Shown here piece after piece: positions 55,352 to 64,000 of a stretch of DNA of 64,000 nt (its first letter is position 1; every line of letters starts with the position of its first letter). Where the stretch lies: positions 40,223 through 104,222 of the forward strand of contig NZ_SNXW01000011.1 of NCBI RefSeq assembly GCF_004362855.1, written 5' to 3'. The notes beneath the pieces are model-generated. The model ran no database searches. It saw only the letters and a program-made list of their open reading frames with translations, and was not told where the DNA came from. Source of the stretch: Aquabacterium commune. Its GTDB lineage: Bacteria; Pseudomonadota; Gammaproteobacteria; Burkholderiales; Burkholderiaceae_C. The position numbers and the translations under genes were made by a program.

Positions 55352-55962
55352 CTTCGCCCATAGCAGCCAAAAACACCATCGCCGACACCAAGTCCTGGCT
55401 CTCGGTGTCCCTGCTCGTCAACGCCGCCCAGGCCTTGGCGATCATCGTCCTCCTATTCATGTTCATGTCGGCCAGGAAGGCCGAGAAGATCGTCCAGCAA
55501 ACCCCTGATGGCGACCGCAGCCGTTGGATCAGCGAAAGCTCGGGCCCATCACGACAGAAGATCATCGACACGGGCTTCTTCATGAGCTCGTTGACGCTCG
55601 ACGTGTCACCTGGATCCGTGAAAACCAAGGGCGAACTTCTCAAGACATGGATCCCTGCCTCCGGCTGGGACGTCATGAACCGCAAGATCCAGAAGGCCTC
55701 ACTCGCACTGGAGCGGATCGGCGGCGTTCAAAGCTTCAACCCCCTCTTCGCCACGCCAGACCCTGAGCGTCTGCGCATCGCGCTGACAGGCGAGTTCCGC
55801 CAATGGGTCAACGGGGTCCCCATTCCCACCGAGACCCGCACCTACGCCTACATCTTCACGCAGGACGGCTCGCGGCTGTATCTGGCTGACTGGTTCGAAT
55901 CGAGCAAGGACAAGCCCTTCGAGAAGTTGAAGACCGAAAACGACGAGACGGCCGGAAAGTAA
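55348..55962 (+). CDS. traE: Type IV conjugative transfer protein TraE
   Basis: VirB8-like channel component of 204 residues: one N-terminal membrane helix (AAQALAIIVLLFMFMSA) and a periplasmic domain with the TraE pattern (FFMSSLTLDVSPGSVKTKGE, LRIALTGEFRQWVNG). It is coupled to traL by a four-base overlap and followed by traK after 12 bases. Confidence 0.9.
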   Translation: MTSPIAAKNTIADTKSWLSVSLLVNAAQALAIIVLLFMFMSARKAEKIVQQTPDGDRSRWISESSGPSRQKIIDTGFFMSSLTLDVSPGSVKTKGELLKTWIPASGWDVMNRKIQKASLALERIGGVQSFNPLFATPDPERLRIALTGEFRQWVNGVPIPTETRTYAYIFTQDGSRLYLADWFESSKDKPFEKLKTENDETAGK

Positions 55963-55974
55963 ACGGACACAGCC

Positions 55975-56778
55975 ATGACGACACCCTTGAACACCTTGCG
56001 CGCCCTGCTGCTCGCCGGCCTGATCAGCACATCCGCTCTCAGCGTCGTGCAAGCCGCACAGTTCATCACTGTGCGAGACGGCGACAGCTCCATCGCCAGC
56101 ATGTCACTGCGCGACCCGACGAGGATCACCCTGCAGGGCGGCAAGATCGTTGACGTGGTTGGCGATGTCTACGACCAAACGCGCAATCCGAATGGCCGTA
56201 TCACCGTGATGACGGACGCCGAATCGGGTGAGATCTTCGTGCAGCCGGTACTGGTTGGCGGTGCCGGCTACCAGGCCGTGACGCTGACGCTCAAAACGGA
56301 CTTGGGCACCTACTCGCTTCTGCTCAAGCCTCTCGATATGCCCGCCGATGCGATCGTCATGCAGTCGAGGGGCAAGGCCCAGCCCCCGGGGGCCGCGCGC
56401 GCTGCGAGCAGCTACTCGCAGGAACCAGCCCGTGGGCAGACGCCGGAGTTCACCAGCTCATCCTATGTTCGAAGCATCAAAGGATGGATGCTGGCAATGG
56501 CATCGAATCGCGCGCCCGAGGCCGTCGATGTTCGTCGGGTTGACAAGCGGATCGCGCTGTGGAGCGAGGTGACTTTCACTCTGGACGACAGCTGGGTCGG
56601 CAAGGCCATGGTCGGCGACCGATTCACGCTGACCAATGTCTCCGATCGCACGCTGATTCTGGACGAGCGTGAGTTCTATCGAAACGGCGTCCTTGCAGTC
56701 ACGGTTTTCAAGCACCAAGTCGAACCCGGCACCAGCACGCCCGTGTGGGTTCTGCGCACACGCTCTGAGCAGGACTGA
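55975..56778 (+). CDS. traK: Type-F conjugative transfer system secretin TraK
   Basis: Secretin-like, VirB9-related outer part of the channel core. The 267-residue protein has a signal peptide (ALLLAGLISTSALSVVQA) and a beta-rich chain: ITLQGGKIVDVVGD, EIFVQPVLVGG, LGTYSLLLKPLDMPA, and C-terminal EREFYRNGVLAVTVFKH in sense. It should contact TraV and TraB. traB follows after 8 bases. Confidence 0.9.
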   Translation: MTTPLNTLRALLLAGLISTSALSVVQAAQFITVRDGDSSIASMSLRDPTRITLQGGKIVDVVGDVYDQTRNPNGRITVMTDAESGEIFVQPVLVGGAGYQAVTLTLKTDLGTYSLLLKPLDMPADAIVMQSRGKAQPPGAARAASSYSQEPARGQTPEFTSSSYVRSIKGWMLAMASNRAPEAVDVRRVDKRIALWSEVTFTLDDSWVGKAMVGDRFTLTNVSDRTLILDEREFYRNGVLAVTVFKHQVEPGTSTPVWVLRTRSEQD

Positions 56779-56786
56779 GAGCCATC

Positions 56787-58253
56787 ATGAGCCTGAAACA
56801 GATCAAACTCCCCGGCCTGTCTCTATACCGGAACCTTTCGACCAAGCAGAAGAAGACGGCGAACATGGTGCTGGGTGGCCTGGCCAGCGTCATCCTCGTG
56901 TCGTTCGTGTCCTGGGTGCTGAGCAGCAGCGCCCCGCCTCCCCCACCTCCGGAGCTCGAGAACGTCACGCCGGCCGAGCTCAGCGCCCCCGGATCGAACA
57001 AGGTTGACCCTCAGCAGTATTGGATGGCGACCGAGCGCAAGCGCCTGGACCACCTGGAGGAATTCGTCAACAAGATCAAGCAAGAGCGCGATGGCCGAGG
57101 TGCCCCCACACCGGCCGCCACCTCTGCTGCGTCCCAAGCCGAGACGGCTGCCCCAGCGGCATCCAGCGCATCTGCACCTGCTCCAGGTGAAGCCAAGACA
57201 CCTGCGACAGGAAAGCCAGCAGTCGTCGTGGTCGAGAGCAATGATCGTGCGGGTGGCAAACCGACGCCATACCCCAAGCAAAGCCAGATTGCTGGCACAG
57301 GTACAAACGGCATTCCTGATCCTCAACGGGTCAATCCGAATGCACCTGGTGCACACCTCGGCCTCACGCAGTACCCACCAGGCTCTCCCAACTCCAACGC
57401 TGGCAGCGGCCCCCAGTTGGACGCCAGCGCCGCTCGTGCTCCGGTGATCATCTCTGTGAAAGCCGGCGCCAGCGGCGCCCAGGGCGACAAACCCGCAGGT
57501 GATGGCCAGAAGGCAGCAGGGCCAAAGTGGAACGTGACCCGCAACTTCCTGCCCGTGGGATTTGTCCGAGCAAAGCTGCTTGGCGGCATCGACGCGGCAA
57601 CAGGGGGGCAATCGCAAAGCGATCCCCAGCCCGTTCTCTTCCTACTCCAAGACGATGCCATCCTGCCCAACGGCTGGCGCTCCAAAGTGCGCAACTGCTT
57701 CATCGTGGGCGGCGGTGTGGGGGACATCTCGTCCGAACGTGCATACATCCGCCTGCTCACCCTGAGCTGCGTCAAGCACAACGGCGATGTCCTGGAAGCC
57801 TCCGTCAAAGGGTCCGTGTTCGGCGAAGACGGCAAGAACGGCATGAGAGGCCGCTTGGTCACCAAGCAAGGCCAGATCCTCGCAAATGCCGCCATGGCTG
57901 GCATTGCGTCAGGTATTGGCAAGGGCTTCGGGAACCAGGGCACGACAGTTTCGCAATCACCCTTGGGCGTTACGACCCAGCAGTCCCAAGACGCCAAGAC
58001 CATCCTCAACAACTCGATGGCGCAAGGCTTCGGCAGCGCGATGGACCGACTTGCCCAGTATTGGATCGAACGTGCCGACCGCATGTACCCCGTCATCGAG
58101 ATCGATGCAGGACGCATGGTTGATCTGGCATTCACCAAGGGCATCGAGATCGACATCGTGCCCGGCGACGACGACGTTGAAGCCCTCCAGGCTGCCTCCG
58201 GTCGAAACCTGGACCGCAGCGCCGAGATCTCCGCTCTATTCAAGGACATGTGA
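56787..58253 (+). CDS. traB: Type IV conjugative transfer protein TraB
   Basis: VirB10-like scaffold spanning both membranes, 488 residues. One membrane helix (about 35-50: VLGGLASVILVSFVSWVL) is followed by a short Pro run, a coiled-coil segment (ATERKRLDHLEEFVNKIKQE), an Ala/Pro-rich extended linker, and the C-terminal TrbI-like beta barrel domain (about 245-470) with GWRSKVRNCFIVGGGVGD and RAYIRLLTLSC. Length is normal for F-type TraB. dsbC follows. Confidence 0.92.
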   Translation: MSLKQIKLPGLSLYRNLSTKQKKTANMVLGGLASVILVSFVSWVLSSSAPPPPPPELENVTPAELSAPGSNKVDPQQYWMATERKRLDHLEEFVNKIKQERDGRGAPTPAATSAASQAETAAPAASSASAPAPGEAKTPATGKPAVVVVESNDRAGGKPTPYPKQSQIAGTGTNGIPDPQRVNPNAPGAHLGLTQYPPGSPNSNAGSGPQLDASAARAPVIISVKAGASGAQGDKPAGDGQKAAGPKWNVTRNFLPVGFVRAKLLGGIDAATGGQSQSDPQPVLFLLQDDAILPNGWRSKVRNCFIVGGGVGDISSERAYIRLLTLSCVKHNGDVLEASVKGSVFGEDGKNGMRGRLVTKQGQILANAAMAGIASGIGKGFGNQGTTVSQSPLGVTTQQSQDAKTILNNSMAQGFGSAMDRLAQYWIERADRMYPVIEIDAGRMVDLAFTKGIEIDIVPGDDDVEALQAASGRNLDRSAEISALFKDM

Positions 58254-58257
58254 CCTC

Positions 58258-59040
58258 ATGAGACACGCCACCATCCTCACAACGATCAAAGCCGTGACCA
58301 TCGGCCTGGCGCTGAGCCTTGCCACGGGGGCGCACGCCCAGGACGATGAGGCCACAAAGGTGTTGTCCAAGTTGCGTCAACTGCAGCCTGCAACCAAGTT
58401 CGACAGCGTGAAGACCTCGCCGCTGCCGGGCCTGTTCGAGGTGGCCATGGGACGCAATCTGGCGTATGTGGACGCCAGCGGTCGTTACTGGGTCTTTGGC
58501 CACGTCTGGGACATGCAAAGTCAAACCGACATGACCCAAGAACGCATGGCCGATCTCGACCGAGTGGACTTCAACCAGTTGCCCACCGAGCTGGCCATTC
58601 GCTTCATCAACGGCAAGCCACTGCGCACCCTGGCCATCTTTGCCGATCCCAACTGCGGTTACTGCAAGGTGCTGGAAAAGGAGCTTCCCCAGCTCAAGGA
58701 CACGCAGATCTACGTGTTCCCAGTCGGGATCCTCGGCCAGGACTCCATGAGCAAGGTACAGGCCATCTGGTGCAGCGCTGATCGAGCTGCTGCGTGGAAA
58801 GCCTGGATGACCAAGGCCGTCCAACCTCCAGCAGCTTCGGCGGCTTGCATCGCAGCTGCCCCCGTCGAACGCTTGAGCCAACTGGCGAAGTCACTTCGAG
58901 TCGAAGGCACCCCGACGTTCATCGCAACTGATGGCCGCAAGCGCGCAGGTGCTCGTTCCGCGGCAGAGCTATCCGCCTGGTTGGGCAATCAGCCCACGAA
59001 CGCAGGACAGGCTGTTTCTCTCAAGTCCACGAAGGAATAA
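58258..59040 (+). CDS. dsbC: DsbC-like thiol:disulfide interchange protein
   Basis: Periplasmic disulfide isomerase of 260 residues that probably helps fold cysteine-rich transfer proteins. A signal peptide (ALSLATGAHA) is followed by an N-terminal dimerisation part and a thioredoxin domain with active site FADPNCGYCK. The structural cysteines WCSAD and AACIAA and the cis-Pro VEGTPTFIATDG are present. SXT/R391-like elements carry dsbC in this part of the transfer cluster. Confidence 0.9.
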   Translation: MRHATILTTIKAVTIGLALSLATGAHAQDDEATKVLSKLRQLQPATKFDSVKTSPLPGLFEVAMGRNLAYVDASGRYWVFGHVWDMQSQTDMTQERMADLDRVDFNQLPTELAIRFINGKPLRTLAIFADPNCGYCKVLEKELPQLKDTQIYVFPVGILGQDSMSKVQAIWCSADRAAAWKAWMTKAVQPPAASAACIAAAPVERLSQLAKSLRVEGTPTFIATDGRKRAGARSAAELSAWLGNQPTNAGQAVSLKSTKE

Positions 59041-59042
59041 GC

Positions 59043-59789
59043 ATGATGACCTCATCGCTCATGCGCCCCATTCTCAATCCTCTGCTCCGCGGCATCACTG
59101 TGGCCGTGATCGCTGGGGGTGCTCTTTCGGGTTGCGCTGGATTCTTCAACGGCTACGACGCCGAGAACCAGTTCAAGTGCAAGGCCCCTCCCGGTGTGCA
59201 GTGCCAGTCGATCAGCGGTGTCTATGCCAACTCCCAGGGGGGCACCTCTGCATCGAACCAGGCAGCCCCCCAGGAAGGCCGCCGTGCAACCGATTCGACC
59301 TCGGGCGCCCTGCCCTTGCCCGCTGCCCGAAACATGGGGGCAGGCCTGCCTCCTACCTATTCGGGCGCGATCCGCTCCGAGCCGACCACCATTCGCACGT
59401 GGGTTATGTCGTACAAGGACGCCGATGGTGACATCGTCGACCAGTTCTACGTGTACATGGCGCTGGACTCCGGCCATTGGATGATCGAGCACGCGCAGCA
59501 GCTCGTCCGAGACAGCTATGCCCCTTCCCGCCCTGTCAGGGCCATGGGAACGGGCCTGCCCACCGCAGGCAGTGGGTCCAGCGCAAATCGCCCGACATCT
59601 GTGCTCCCTTCCGACGCAGCCGACAAAGGCCAGGACACGGCAGCAGGCAGCACGCCAGCTGAACAAAACAACACCCAGGACCCCGCCTCCATGATCCAGA
59701 GGATCCAGGAGGCCATGCGCCGCGCCAGTCAACCTGGTTCGAATCCGCCAGCAGACGCGGATGAGACAAGCCCCAAGCCCACGCGTTGA
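59043..59789 (+). CDS. traV: Type IV conjugative transfer lipoprotein TraV
   Basis: VirB7-like outer-membrane lipoprotein, 248 residues, that anchors TraK. The lipobox is GALSGC, followed by the TraV signature YDAENQFKCKAPPGVQCQSISGVY in sense with paired cysteines. The later region GDIVDQFYVYMALDSGHWMIEH is also typical. The C-terminus is Ser/Pro/Gln-rich. traC follows after a 13-base gap. Confidence 0.9.
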   Translation: MMTSSLMRPILNPLLRGITVAVIAGGALSGCAGFFNGYDAENQFKCKAPPGVQCQSISGVYANSQGGTSASNQAAPQEGRRATDSTSGALPLPAARNMGAGLPPTYSGAIRSEPTTIRTWVMSYKDADGDIVDQFYVYMALDSGHWMIEHAQQLVRDSYAPSRPVRAMGTGLPTAGSGSSANRPTSVLPSDAADKGQDTAAGSTPAEQNNTQDPASMIQRIQEAMRRASQPGSNPPADADETSPKPTR

Positions 59790-59802
59790 TCAGGAAGCCC
59801 AA

Positions 59803-62424
59803 ATGTTGGACCAGTTGAAGCGCCTGATGGCTGCCAAGCCCATCGAGTTGTTCGATGTCTCCCAGCACTTTGCCAGCGGCGAAGTGGAGGTGGACCCTTC
59901 CGACCCATCCGACCGGCTGGCCCATTGGTTGCCGTATCGAGCGTACGACAAGGCAAACGAGGTCTTTGTGAACGAAGACTCCATCGGTTGCGTGATCGGC
60001 TTCACCCCACAGACGGGTGCTGATCAGTCCATGGTCGACAGCCTGAAGGGCATCTACTCCATCCTGCCAGACAACACCGGCCAGCAGTTCACCCTCTTCG
60101 CATCGCCACACATCGATGACCTGCTGAAGCGCTACGCTTCCATGCGAAGAAACGATCTGAACCATTCGGGTGTCATGGCCCAGTTCGGTCGACCAGGCCG
60201 CCACGAGAACATCTCACGGTCCATGGCACGGCGCCGCTTCGCGTTCATGAAGTCCGGTGTCATGGAGTCGCTGGTGCCCTCGGTTCCCCTCATGATTCGA
60301 GATTACAAGGGCTTCTTCTGCTTCACATTGCCTGGCGGGGTTGACGACACGAGCCGCGTGAGCGAGCTCTCCGAACTGCGCGATCAGATCATGTCCACGT
60401 TCCGCACGGCTGGGTTCCACGTGCGCAACTGGAATGCCACAGAGCTCATCAACTGGACTGCTGACTTCTGCAACGCGCAGCGCTTCTATGGCGAGCGCGC
60501 GCACCTCACCTACGACGAGAGCCGCCTCATCAACGAACAATGCGTGGGCCCTGACGCCTACTCGAACTGGCGAGATCCGCGCCGGGCCATCCTGGCCCAG
60601 GGCGGAGCCGAGGAGAAGCACACCATTGATCTGCGCATGATGGTGGTCGACAAGTACCCCGAGCGAAACGCGCTCTGGAACATGGGCATGCTGATCGGAG
60701 ATCTGTTCCAACCCGCCCTGCAGGTCCCCTGCCCCTACAGCATCACGCTTGGCACCTGGATCGGCGACCAGAACAAGGAGAAGGCCGGCGCGACTGTCAA
60801 CTCGATCAAGGCCGAGAAGGATGCCCAGTCTGAGATGGCCCAGATCGACCCCGGCATGACCAAAAAGGCCAAGGAGTGGGCTGCGACGCGCAAGGCACTC
60901 AACGATGGTCGCAAGATGCTGGATGCCTACATGTGCGTGGGCCTCTATGCCAATCCGAAGCTGGCAAACCGCGCTCAAAACGCGATGCGCAACATCTTCT
61001 ACAGCCGCGGCTTCGAGCTGAAGGTGGCCCTGCGTCGCCAGGAGCAATACTGGTATGGCAGCTTGCCAATGACCATGTCAAAGGGCTTCGCCGACGAGAT
61101 GCGCTTCAACAAGCAGCTCACGCCCAAGCACAGCGGCAACGCCATTCACCTGGCTCCGCTCATTGCTGAAGGCCGTGGCACTGGCACGCCCGTCCTTCTC
61201 GGCGTAGGCCGACGCGGGCAGATTGCGCCCATCGACCTTTTCGACAATGAGTTTGGCGGCAAGAACGCATCCGTCGTCGGAGCCACCGGCTCGGGCAAGT
61301 CCACGCTCCTGCAGGAGATCGCCGAGTCGTATTACAGCTGCGGCGCCAAGGTCCGTGTTTCCGAGAAAGGCCGCTCGTTCCAGAAAATCGCCGAACGCCT
61401 GAACGGCCAGTTCATTCGCTTCGTCAGCCAATCCCGCATTTGCGTCAACCCGTTCTCCATGGTCAGTGAGCCCATGGAGATCGATGGCGAGATGTGCGGC
61501 GGCATTGACGACGACGTGGCGCTGCTGCAGCCCATGGTGGCCAAGATGGCATCCCCGAGCCAGGACCTCGATCCCGCCGTCTACGCAACGATCGCGACCG
61601 TCATCAAGGAAGAGTTCATCAAAAAGGGTCGCGAGATGACCATCACGGACGTGCGCGAGCGATACCGCACGGGCCGCATCTACGAGGACCGCCCCGTCGA
61701 TCAGCGCTACCTGGACCTCTACGACATGCTCGCGCCCTGGTGTGTTGGCGGCGTCTACGAGAAGTGGTTCAACGGCGTTTGCAACATCGACTTCAGCAAC
61801 GATTTCATCGTCTACGAAACACAGGATCTGGAGGCCAACCAGCACCTCCACGGGGTGATTCGCCAGATCCTCATGTACAAGACGACACAGGAGTTCCTGG
61901 TCGAGCGCAAGCGCCGCAAGATCTTCATCCTGGACGAGGCCAAGGACGACCTGGCCGGCCACGGCCCCGACGACCAGGCCTCTGGCGAGTTCCTGGAAAA
62001 CATGTACCTGCGCGTGCGCAAGTACGGTGGCTCGGCCATCACCGCATCTCAGGACGTTGCGCACTGGATGGTGTCTGCGGCAGGACGCAGCATCTTCAAC
62101 CAGTCGGACTTCATCTTCATGGGGTCGCAGTCAGAGACCTCCATCGCCGCAGCTGCAAAGTCCGAGTCTTTCATCATGGACGACCAGCTCAAGCGCCTCA
62201 TCGGCACGCTCTCCGGCGAATCCGGCTACTACAAGGAGTGGTACTTGCACTCCAAGATCTACAAGGGCGTGATCCGCCTGCTGCTCAACCCCTCGAAGGT
62301 GCTGCTGTTCAGCAATCGTGCCGAAGACAACAACCCGCTTGACGAGCGCATGGCGGCGGGCATGAGCACAGCCCAGGCCATCGACGATCTGCTCGCCGCC
62401 CGAGGCATCACGGAGCCCGCATGA
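59803..62424 (+). CDS. traC: Type IV secretion ATPase TraC
   Basis: VirB4-like ATPase that powers pilus assembly and transfer, 873 residues from MLDQLKRLMAA. Walker A is GATGSGKST (493-501), Walker B lies in KIFILDEAKDDL, and the C-terminal ATPase motifs VRKYGGSAITASQDVAHWM and NQSDFIFMGSQSE are conserved. A 14-codon in-frame extension upstream overlaps traV and was rejected because GGAAG lies just before the chosen ATG. Its stop overlaps the trbI start. Confidence 0.93.
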   Translation: MLDQLKRLMAAKPIELFDVSQHFASGEVEVDPSDPSDRLAHWLPYRAYDKANEVFVNEDSIGCVIGFTPQTGADQSMVDSLKGIYSILPDNTGQQFTLFASPHIDDLLKRYASMRRNDLNHSGVMAQFGRPGRHENISRSMARRRFAFMKSGVMESLVPSVPLMIRDYKGFFCFTLPGGVDDTSRVSELSELRDQIMSTFRTAGFHVRNWNATELINWTADFCNAQRFYGERAHLTYDESRLINEQCVGPDAYSNWRDPRRAILAQGGAEEKHTIDLRMMVVDKYPERNALWNMGMLIGDLFQPALQVPCPYSITLGTWIGDQNKEKAGATVNSIKAEKDAQSEMAQIDPGMTKKAKEWAATRKALNDGRKMLDAYMCVGLYANPKLANRAQNAMRNIFYSRGFELKVALRRQEQYWYGSLPMTMSKGFADEMRFNKQLTPKHSGNAIHLAPLIAEGRGTGTPVLLGVGRRGQIAPIDLFDNEFGGKNASVVGATGSGKSTLLQEIAESYYSCGAKVRVSEKGRSFQKIAERLNGQFIRFVSQSRICVNPFSMVSEPMEIDGEMCGGIDDDVALLQPMVAKMASPSQDLDPAVYATIATVIKEEFIKKGREMTITDVRERYRTGRIYEDRPVDQRYLDLYDMLAPWCVGGVYEKWFNGVCNIDFSNDFIVYETQDLEANQHLHGVIRQILMYKTTQEFLVERKRRKIFILDEAKDDLAGHGPDDQASGEFLENMYLRVRKYGGSAITASQDVAHWMVSAAGRSIFNQSDFIFMGSQSETSIAAAAKSESFIMDDQLKRLIGTLSGESGYYKEWYLHSKIYKGVIRLLLNPSKVLLFSNRAEDNNPLDERMAAGMSTAQAIDDLLAARGITEPA

Positions 62425-62963
62425 GTGACACGACCACCAAATCCCCCCAAGGAGGCGATGCCCATTCCGCCTCTGTTCCTGACGACAGCGCGATGACCAG
62501 CCAGGATCAACCCTCGACCGGCATCCGCATCGTCCTGATCGCTGCGATGACCTCCATCGTTCTGACAGCCTGTGCGCTTCTGGTCTACGACCGATTTGTT
62601 CGTGATCCACGTACCCCCCGGCTCGGAACCGTAGATATCGGGCAGATCTTTGCAGCGAACCAGGCGGTTGCCATCAAGAAGCTGCTCTCAGGCTCCTCGA
62701 ACATGCCAGCCGATGCCCTGGGAGCACAGGCTGGCCAGGACATGTCCAAGCAGTTGCAAGACTTCTCACGTCGCTGCGGTTGCCTGCTGATCGCCAGCCC
62801 GGCAGTTTTCGGAAGCACCCTGGCCGTGCCCGACTACACCGTTGCGATCAAGGCCGCCTACGGGCTGACGGTGGATCCGGCCGAGTTCCGCGTGCCCGTT
62901 CCCCAGCAAGGGCTGGGCGCCGGCCAGCTCGCTCCCCAGACCTCCCCCGGAAACGCACCATGA
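62421..62963 (+). CDS. trbI: Type-F conjugative transfer protein TrbI
   Basis: Single-span inner-membrane protein of 180 residues affecting pilus retraction in the F system. A polar N-terminus, one helix (IVLIAAMTSIVLTACALLVYD) and then the family mark RLGTVDIGQIFAANQ. A CGC motif and hydrophobic patch follow in the periplasmic part (RRCGCLLIASPAVFG). It is coupled at both ends by ATGA overlaps, with traC and traF. Confidence 0.8.
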   Translation: MSDTTTKSPQGGDAHSASVPDDSAMTSQDQPSTGIRIVLIAAMTSIVLTACALLVYDRFVRDPRTPRLGTVDIGQIFAANQAVAIKKLLSGSSNMPADALGAQAGQDMSKQLQDFSRRCGCLLIASPAVFGSTLAVPDYTVAIKAAYGLTVDPAEFRVPVPQQGLGAGQLAPQTSPGNAP

Positions 62964-63616
62964 CCACGGCACCAAGCCCACAGGGCCCGCACCAGCCGAT
63001 CGCTCTCACCACCCTTCTGGTGGATCTCGTGACCCGCCGCCCTGGCTGGGATGAGCGCTGGAGCAGGTACAAAGCCACCCAGCCCGCCATCGCGCGCCGC
63101 CGGCTGCCGTGGGTCATCGCTCTCTTTCTGGCTGTTTGGGTGACTTCACAGCACCTTGCGATCGGGTTCGTGACAACACAGAGCATCGATGCCCACCTGG
63201 TCCTGGTCCTCAAAGGCACCACGCCGAAGAAGGGGGAACTTGTGGCGTTCATCTACACCGGACAAGACATCGGCGGACACAGTCCGGGCGATGGCATCGT
63301 CAAGGTGTTGGCCGGTATCCCTGGCGATCGGATCGAACGCTCGGGCCGCGACTTCTTCCTTGATGGTCACCCCCTGGGGCACGCCAAGGAACGATCGGGA
63401 GTAGCCAAGAAGAGCTGGACCACCCGCAAGCTGGAAGAGCTGGGCTGGGCCAAGCCTCTGAAGAGCGTGCCGCTGCAGGCATCTGAAGGTGGCGTGATTC
63501 CTCCTGGCCATGTTTGGGTTCAGGGCACTGACCGCGATGCCCTGGACTCGCGGTACGCAGCCATGGGGCTGGTGCCGGTGAACACGTTCCTCGGCCGGGC
63601 CATCAAGATCTTCTGA
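62960..63616 (+). CDS. traF: Conjugative transfer signal peptidase TraF (S26 family)
   Basis: Membrane-bound Ser/Lys peptidase of the S26C group, 218 residues, which may process the pilin. A helix (LPWVIALFLAVWVTSQHLAIG) is followed by the catalytic Ser in TTQSIDAH and the catalytic Lys in GIVKVLAGIPGDRIE. The C-terminal GHVWVQGTDRDALDSRYAAMG is the conserved box E. It overlaps trbI by four bases and is followed by traW, as trhF is in SXT-like elements. Confidence 0.87.
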   Translation: MTTAPSPQGPHQPIALTTLLVDLVTRRPGWDERWSRYKATQPAIARRRLPWVIALFLAVWVTSQHLAIGFVTTQSIDAHLVLVLKGTTPKKGELVAFIYTGQDIGGHSPGDGIVKVLAGIPGDRIERSGRDFFLDGHPLGHAKERSGVAKKSWTTRKLEELGWAKPLKSVPLQASEGGVIPPGHVWVQGTDRDALDSRYAAMGLVPVNTFLGRAIKIF

Positions 63617-63623
63617 GGCGTCC

Positions 63624-63905
63624 ATGGCACACCTTCCTTTGCGCCAATCCAACGCCGTCGCGCACCTCACGAAGCTGGTCCTGGCGCTGTCGCTCGCCTC
63701 GATCGCTTCCACCGGCGGGGCCAAGACTTATTCGAGCGACCTTGGAACACTGGGCCCGACCTACGAGATCAAGGAACCCGATCTGCTTGAAGACATCACT
63801 GCCACGCTCCGAAAGAAGGAAGCCAGCGGTGAGCTCGCTCGAATCCAGGCTGAGGGACGGCAGCGCGCCATTGCTTCCATCCGCGAACCGAAGCCGGTCC
63901 AAGGG
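63624..63905 (+). pseudogene. traW: TraW, N-terminal fragment interrupted by an insertion sequence
   Basis: The first 94 codons match TraW, a periplasmic F-type pilus-assembly protein: a signal peptide (LVLALSLASIASTGGA) and the signature SDLGTLGPTYEIKEPDLLED with LRKKEASGELARIQAE. After REPKPVQG the reading leaves the family and stops 30 codons later within repeated sequence typical of an insertion-sequence end. TraW is normally about 200 residues or more, so this copy is broken; the rest may continue beyond the insertion. Confidence 0.75.
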
Positions 63906-64000
63906 TGTCCGCGCCGATCCAAATCTGAGCCACTGTGCCGATCCAGTATTGAGCCAGGGCTGGTAGCCGACCAAAGGGTGGTCAGCTGTGGATAAGTGTA
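63906..64000. mobile_element. Terminal part of an IS21-type insertion sequence
   Basis: Starts TGTCCGCG at the point where traW homology ends. Two 20-bp direct repeats (GCCGATCCAAATCTGAGCCA, 63913-63932; GCCGATCCAGTATTGAGCCA, 63937-63956) match at 16 of 20 positions with a 24-bp period. A TG start with several internal terminal repeats is characteristic of IS21-family ends. The transposase genes, if present, are outside the window, so the family assignment is by terminal structure only. Confidence 0.6.

Larger units (their letters stand above)
44953..64000. mobile_element. Integrative and conjugative element, left part (right end outside window)
   Basis: The left boundary is a tRNA-Lys 3' fragment. 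Inside are a tyrosine integrase, a MobH relaxase with coupling protein and a nearly full F-type type IV secretion gene set with SXT/R391-like partners. Base composition looks less GC-rich than the chromosome to the left. No cargo genes are seen between the integrase and the transfer genes. The right end, and probably the intact tRNA-Lys gene, lie beyond the window. Confidence 0.85.

Overview
The window reads as chromosome from a GC-rich betaproteobacterium of the order Burkholderiales. The pointers are the petABC-sspA block, the murA-hisGDCBHAF / hisIE-tatABC neighbourhood, DUF1631, a PHA-granule-region protein, twin cyanophycin synthetase genes and a short HisG. A PEP-CTERM protein suggests the Leptothrix/Rubrivivax/Aquabacterium side of the Comamonadaceae, but this is inference from gene content only.

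Positions 1-44,900 are core chromosome. In order: sspA (cut by the window edge) and the cytochrome bc1 operon petABC (minus strand); mscL and a DUF1631 protein; pdxA; then a split histidine locus. hisI-hisE run on the plus strand with tatABC. A DegS-like protease, a NIF3-like protein and a CBS-domain protein follow. hisF-A-H-B-C run on the minus strand. Four genes are inserted next (PfkB sugar kinase, GntR/UTRA regulator, and an overlapping pair with a PEP-CTERM protein), and hisD-hisG-murA complete the locus. After bolA and a two-gene ABC exporter come acyl-CoA-binding protein, a PHA-region protein, an M20 amidohydrolase, an RNA ligase next to a PIN nuclease, gspA-gspB, and a cyanophycin block (cphA, a degenerate second copy, an ABC exporter with a zinc ribbon, and a DUF1854 protein). 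The core ends with a secreted unknown, a hemerythrin, a histone-tailed HU protein, a chemoreceptor, a periplasmic Cache-domain protein and a small YjfB-type motility protein.

Positions 44,953-64,000 are the left part of an integrative and conjugative element. Its edge is the 3' half of a tRNA-Lys(CTT) gene whose 5' half is replaced by foreign sequence (an attL), next to a tyrosine integrase. Two divergent transfer operons leave a 697-bp non-coding region full of inverted repeats, a candidate oriT and promoter region. The leftward operon holds a MobH relaxase (traI), coupling protein (traD), a DUF4400 membrane protein and two unknowns. The rightward operon holds a lytic transglycosylase, an OmpA-like lipoprotein, a small unknown and the F-type T4SS genes traA, L, E, K, B, dsbC, traV, traC, trbI, traF and traW. 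At the right edge traW is interrupted by what looks like the end of an IS21-type insertion sequence.

The observations most worth following are the RNA ligase/PIN pair, the candidate oriT region, the traW disruption, the PEP-CTERM pair inside the his locus, and the degenerate cphA copy with its partner exporter.
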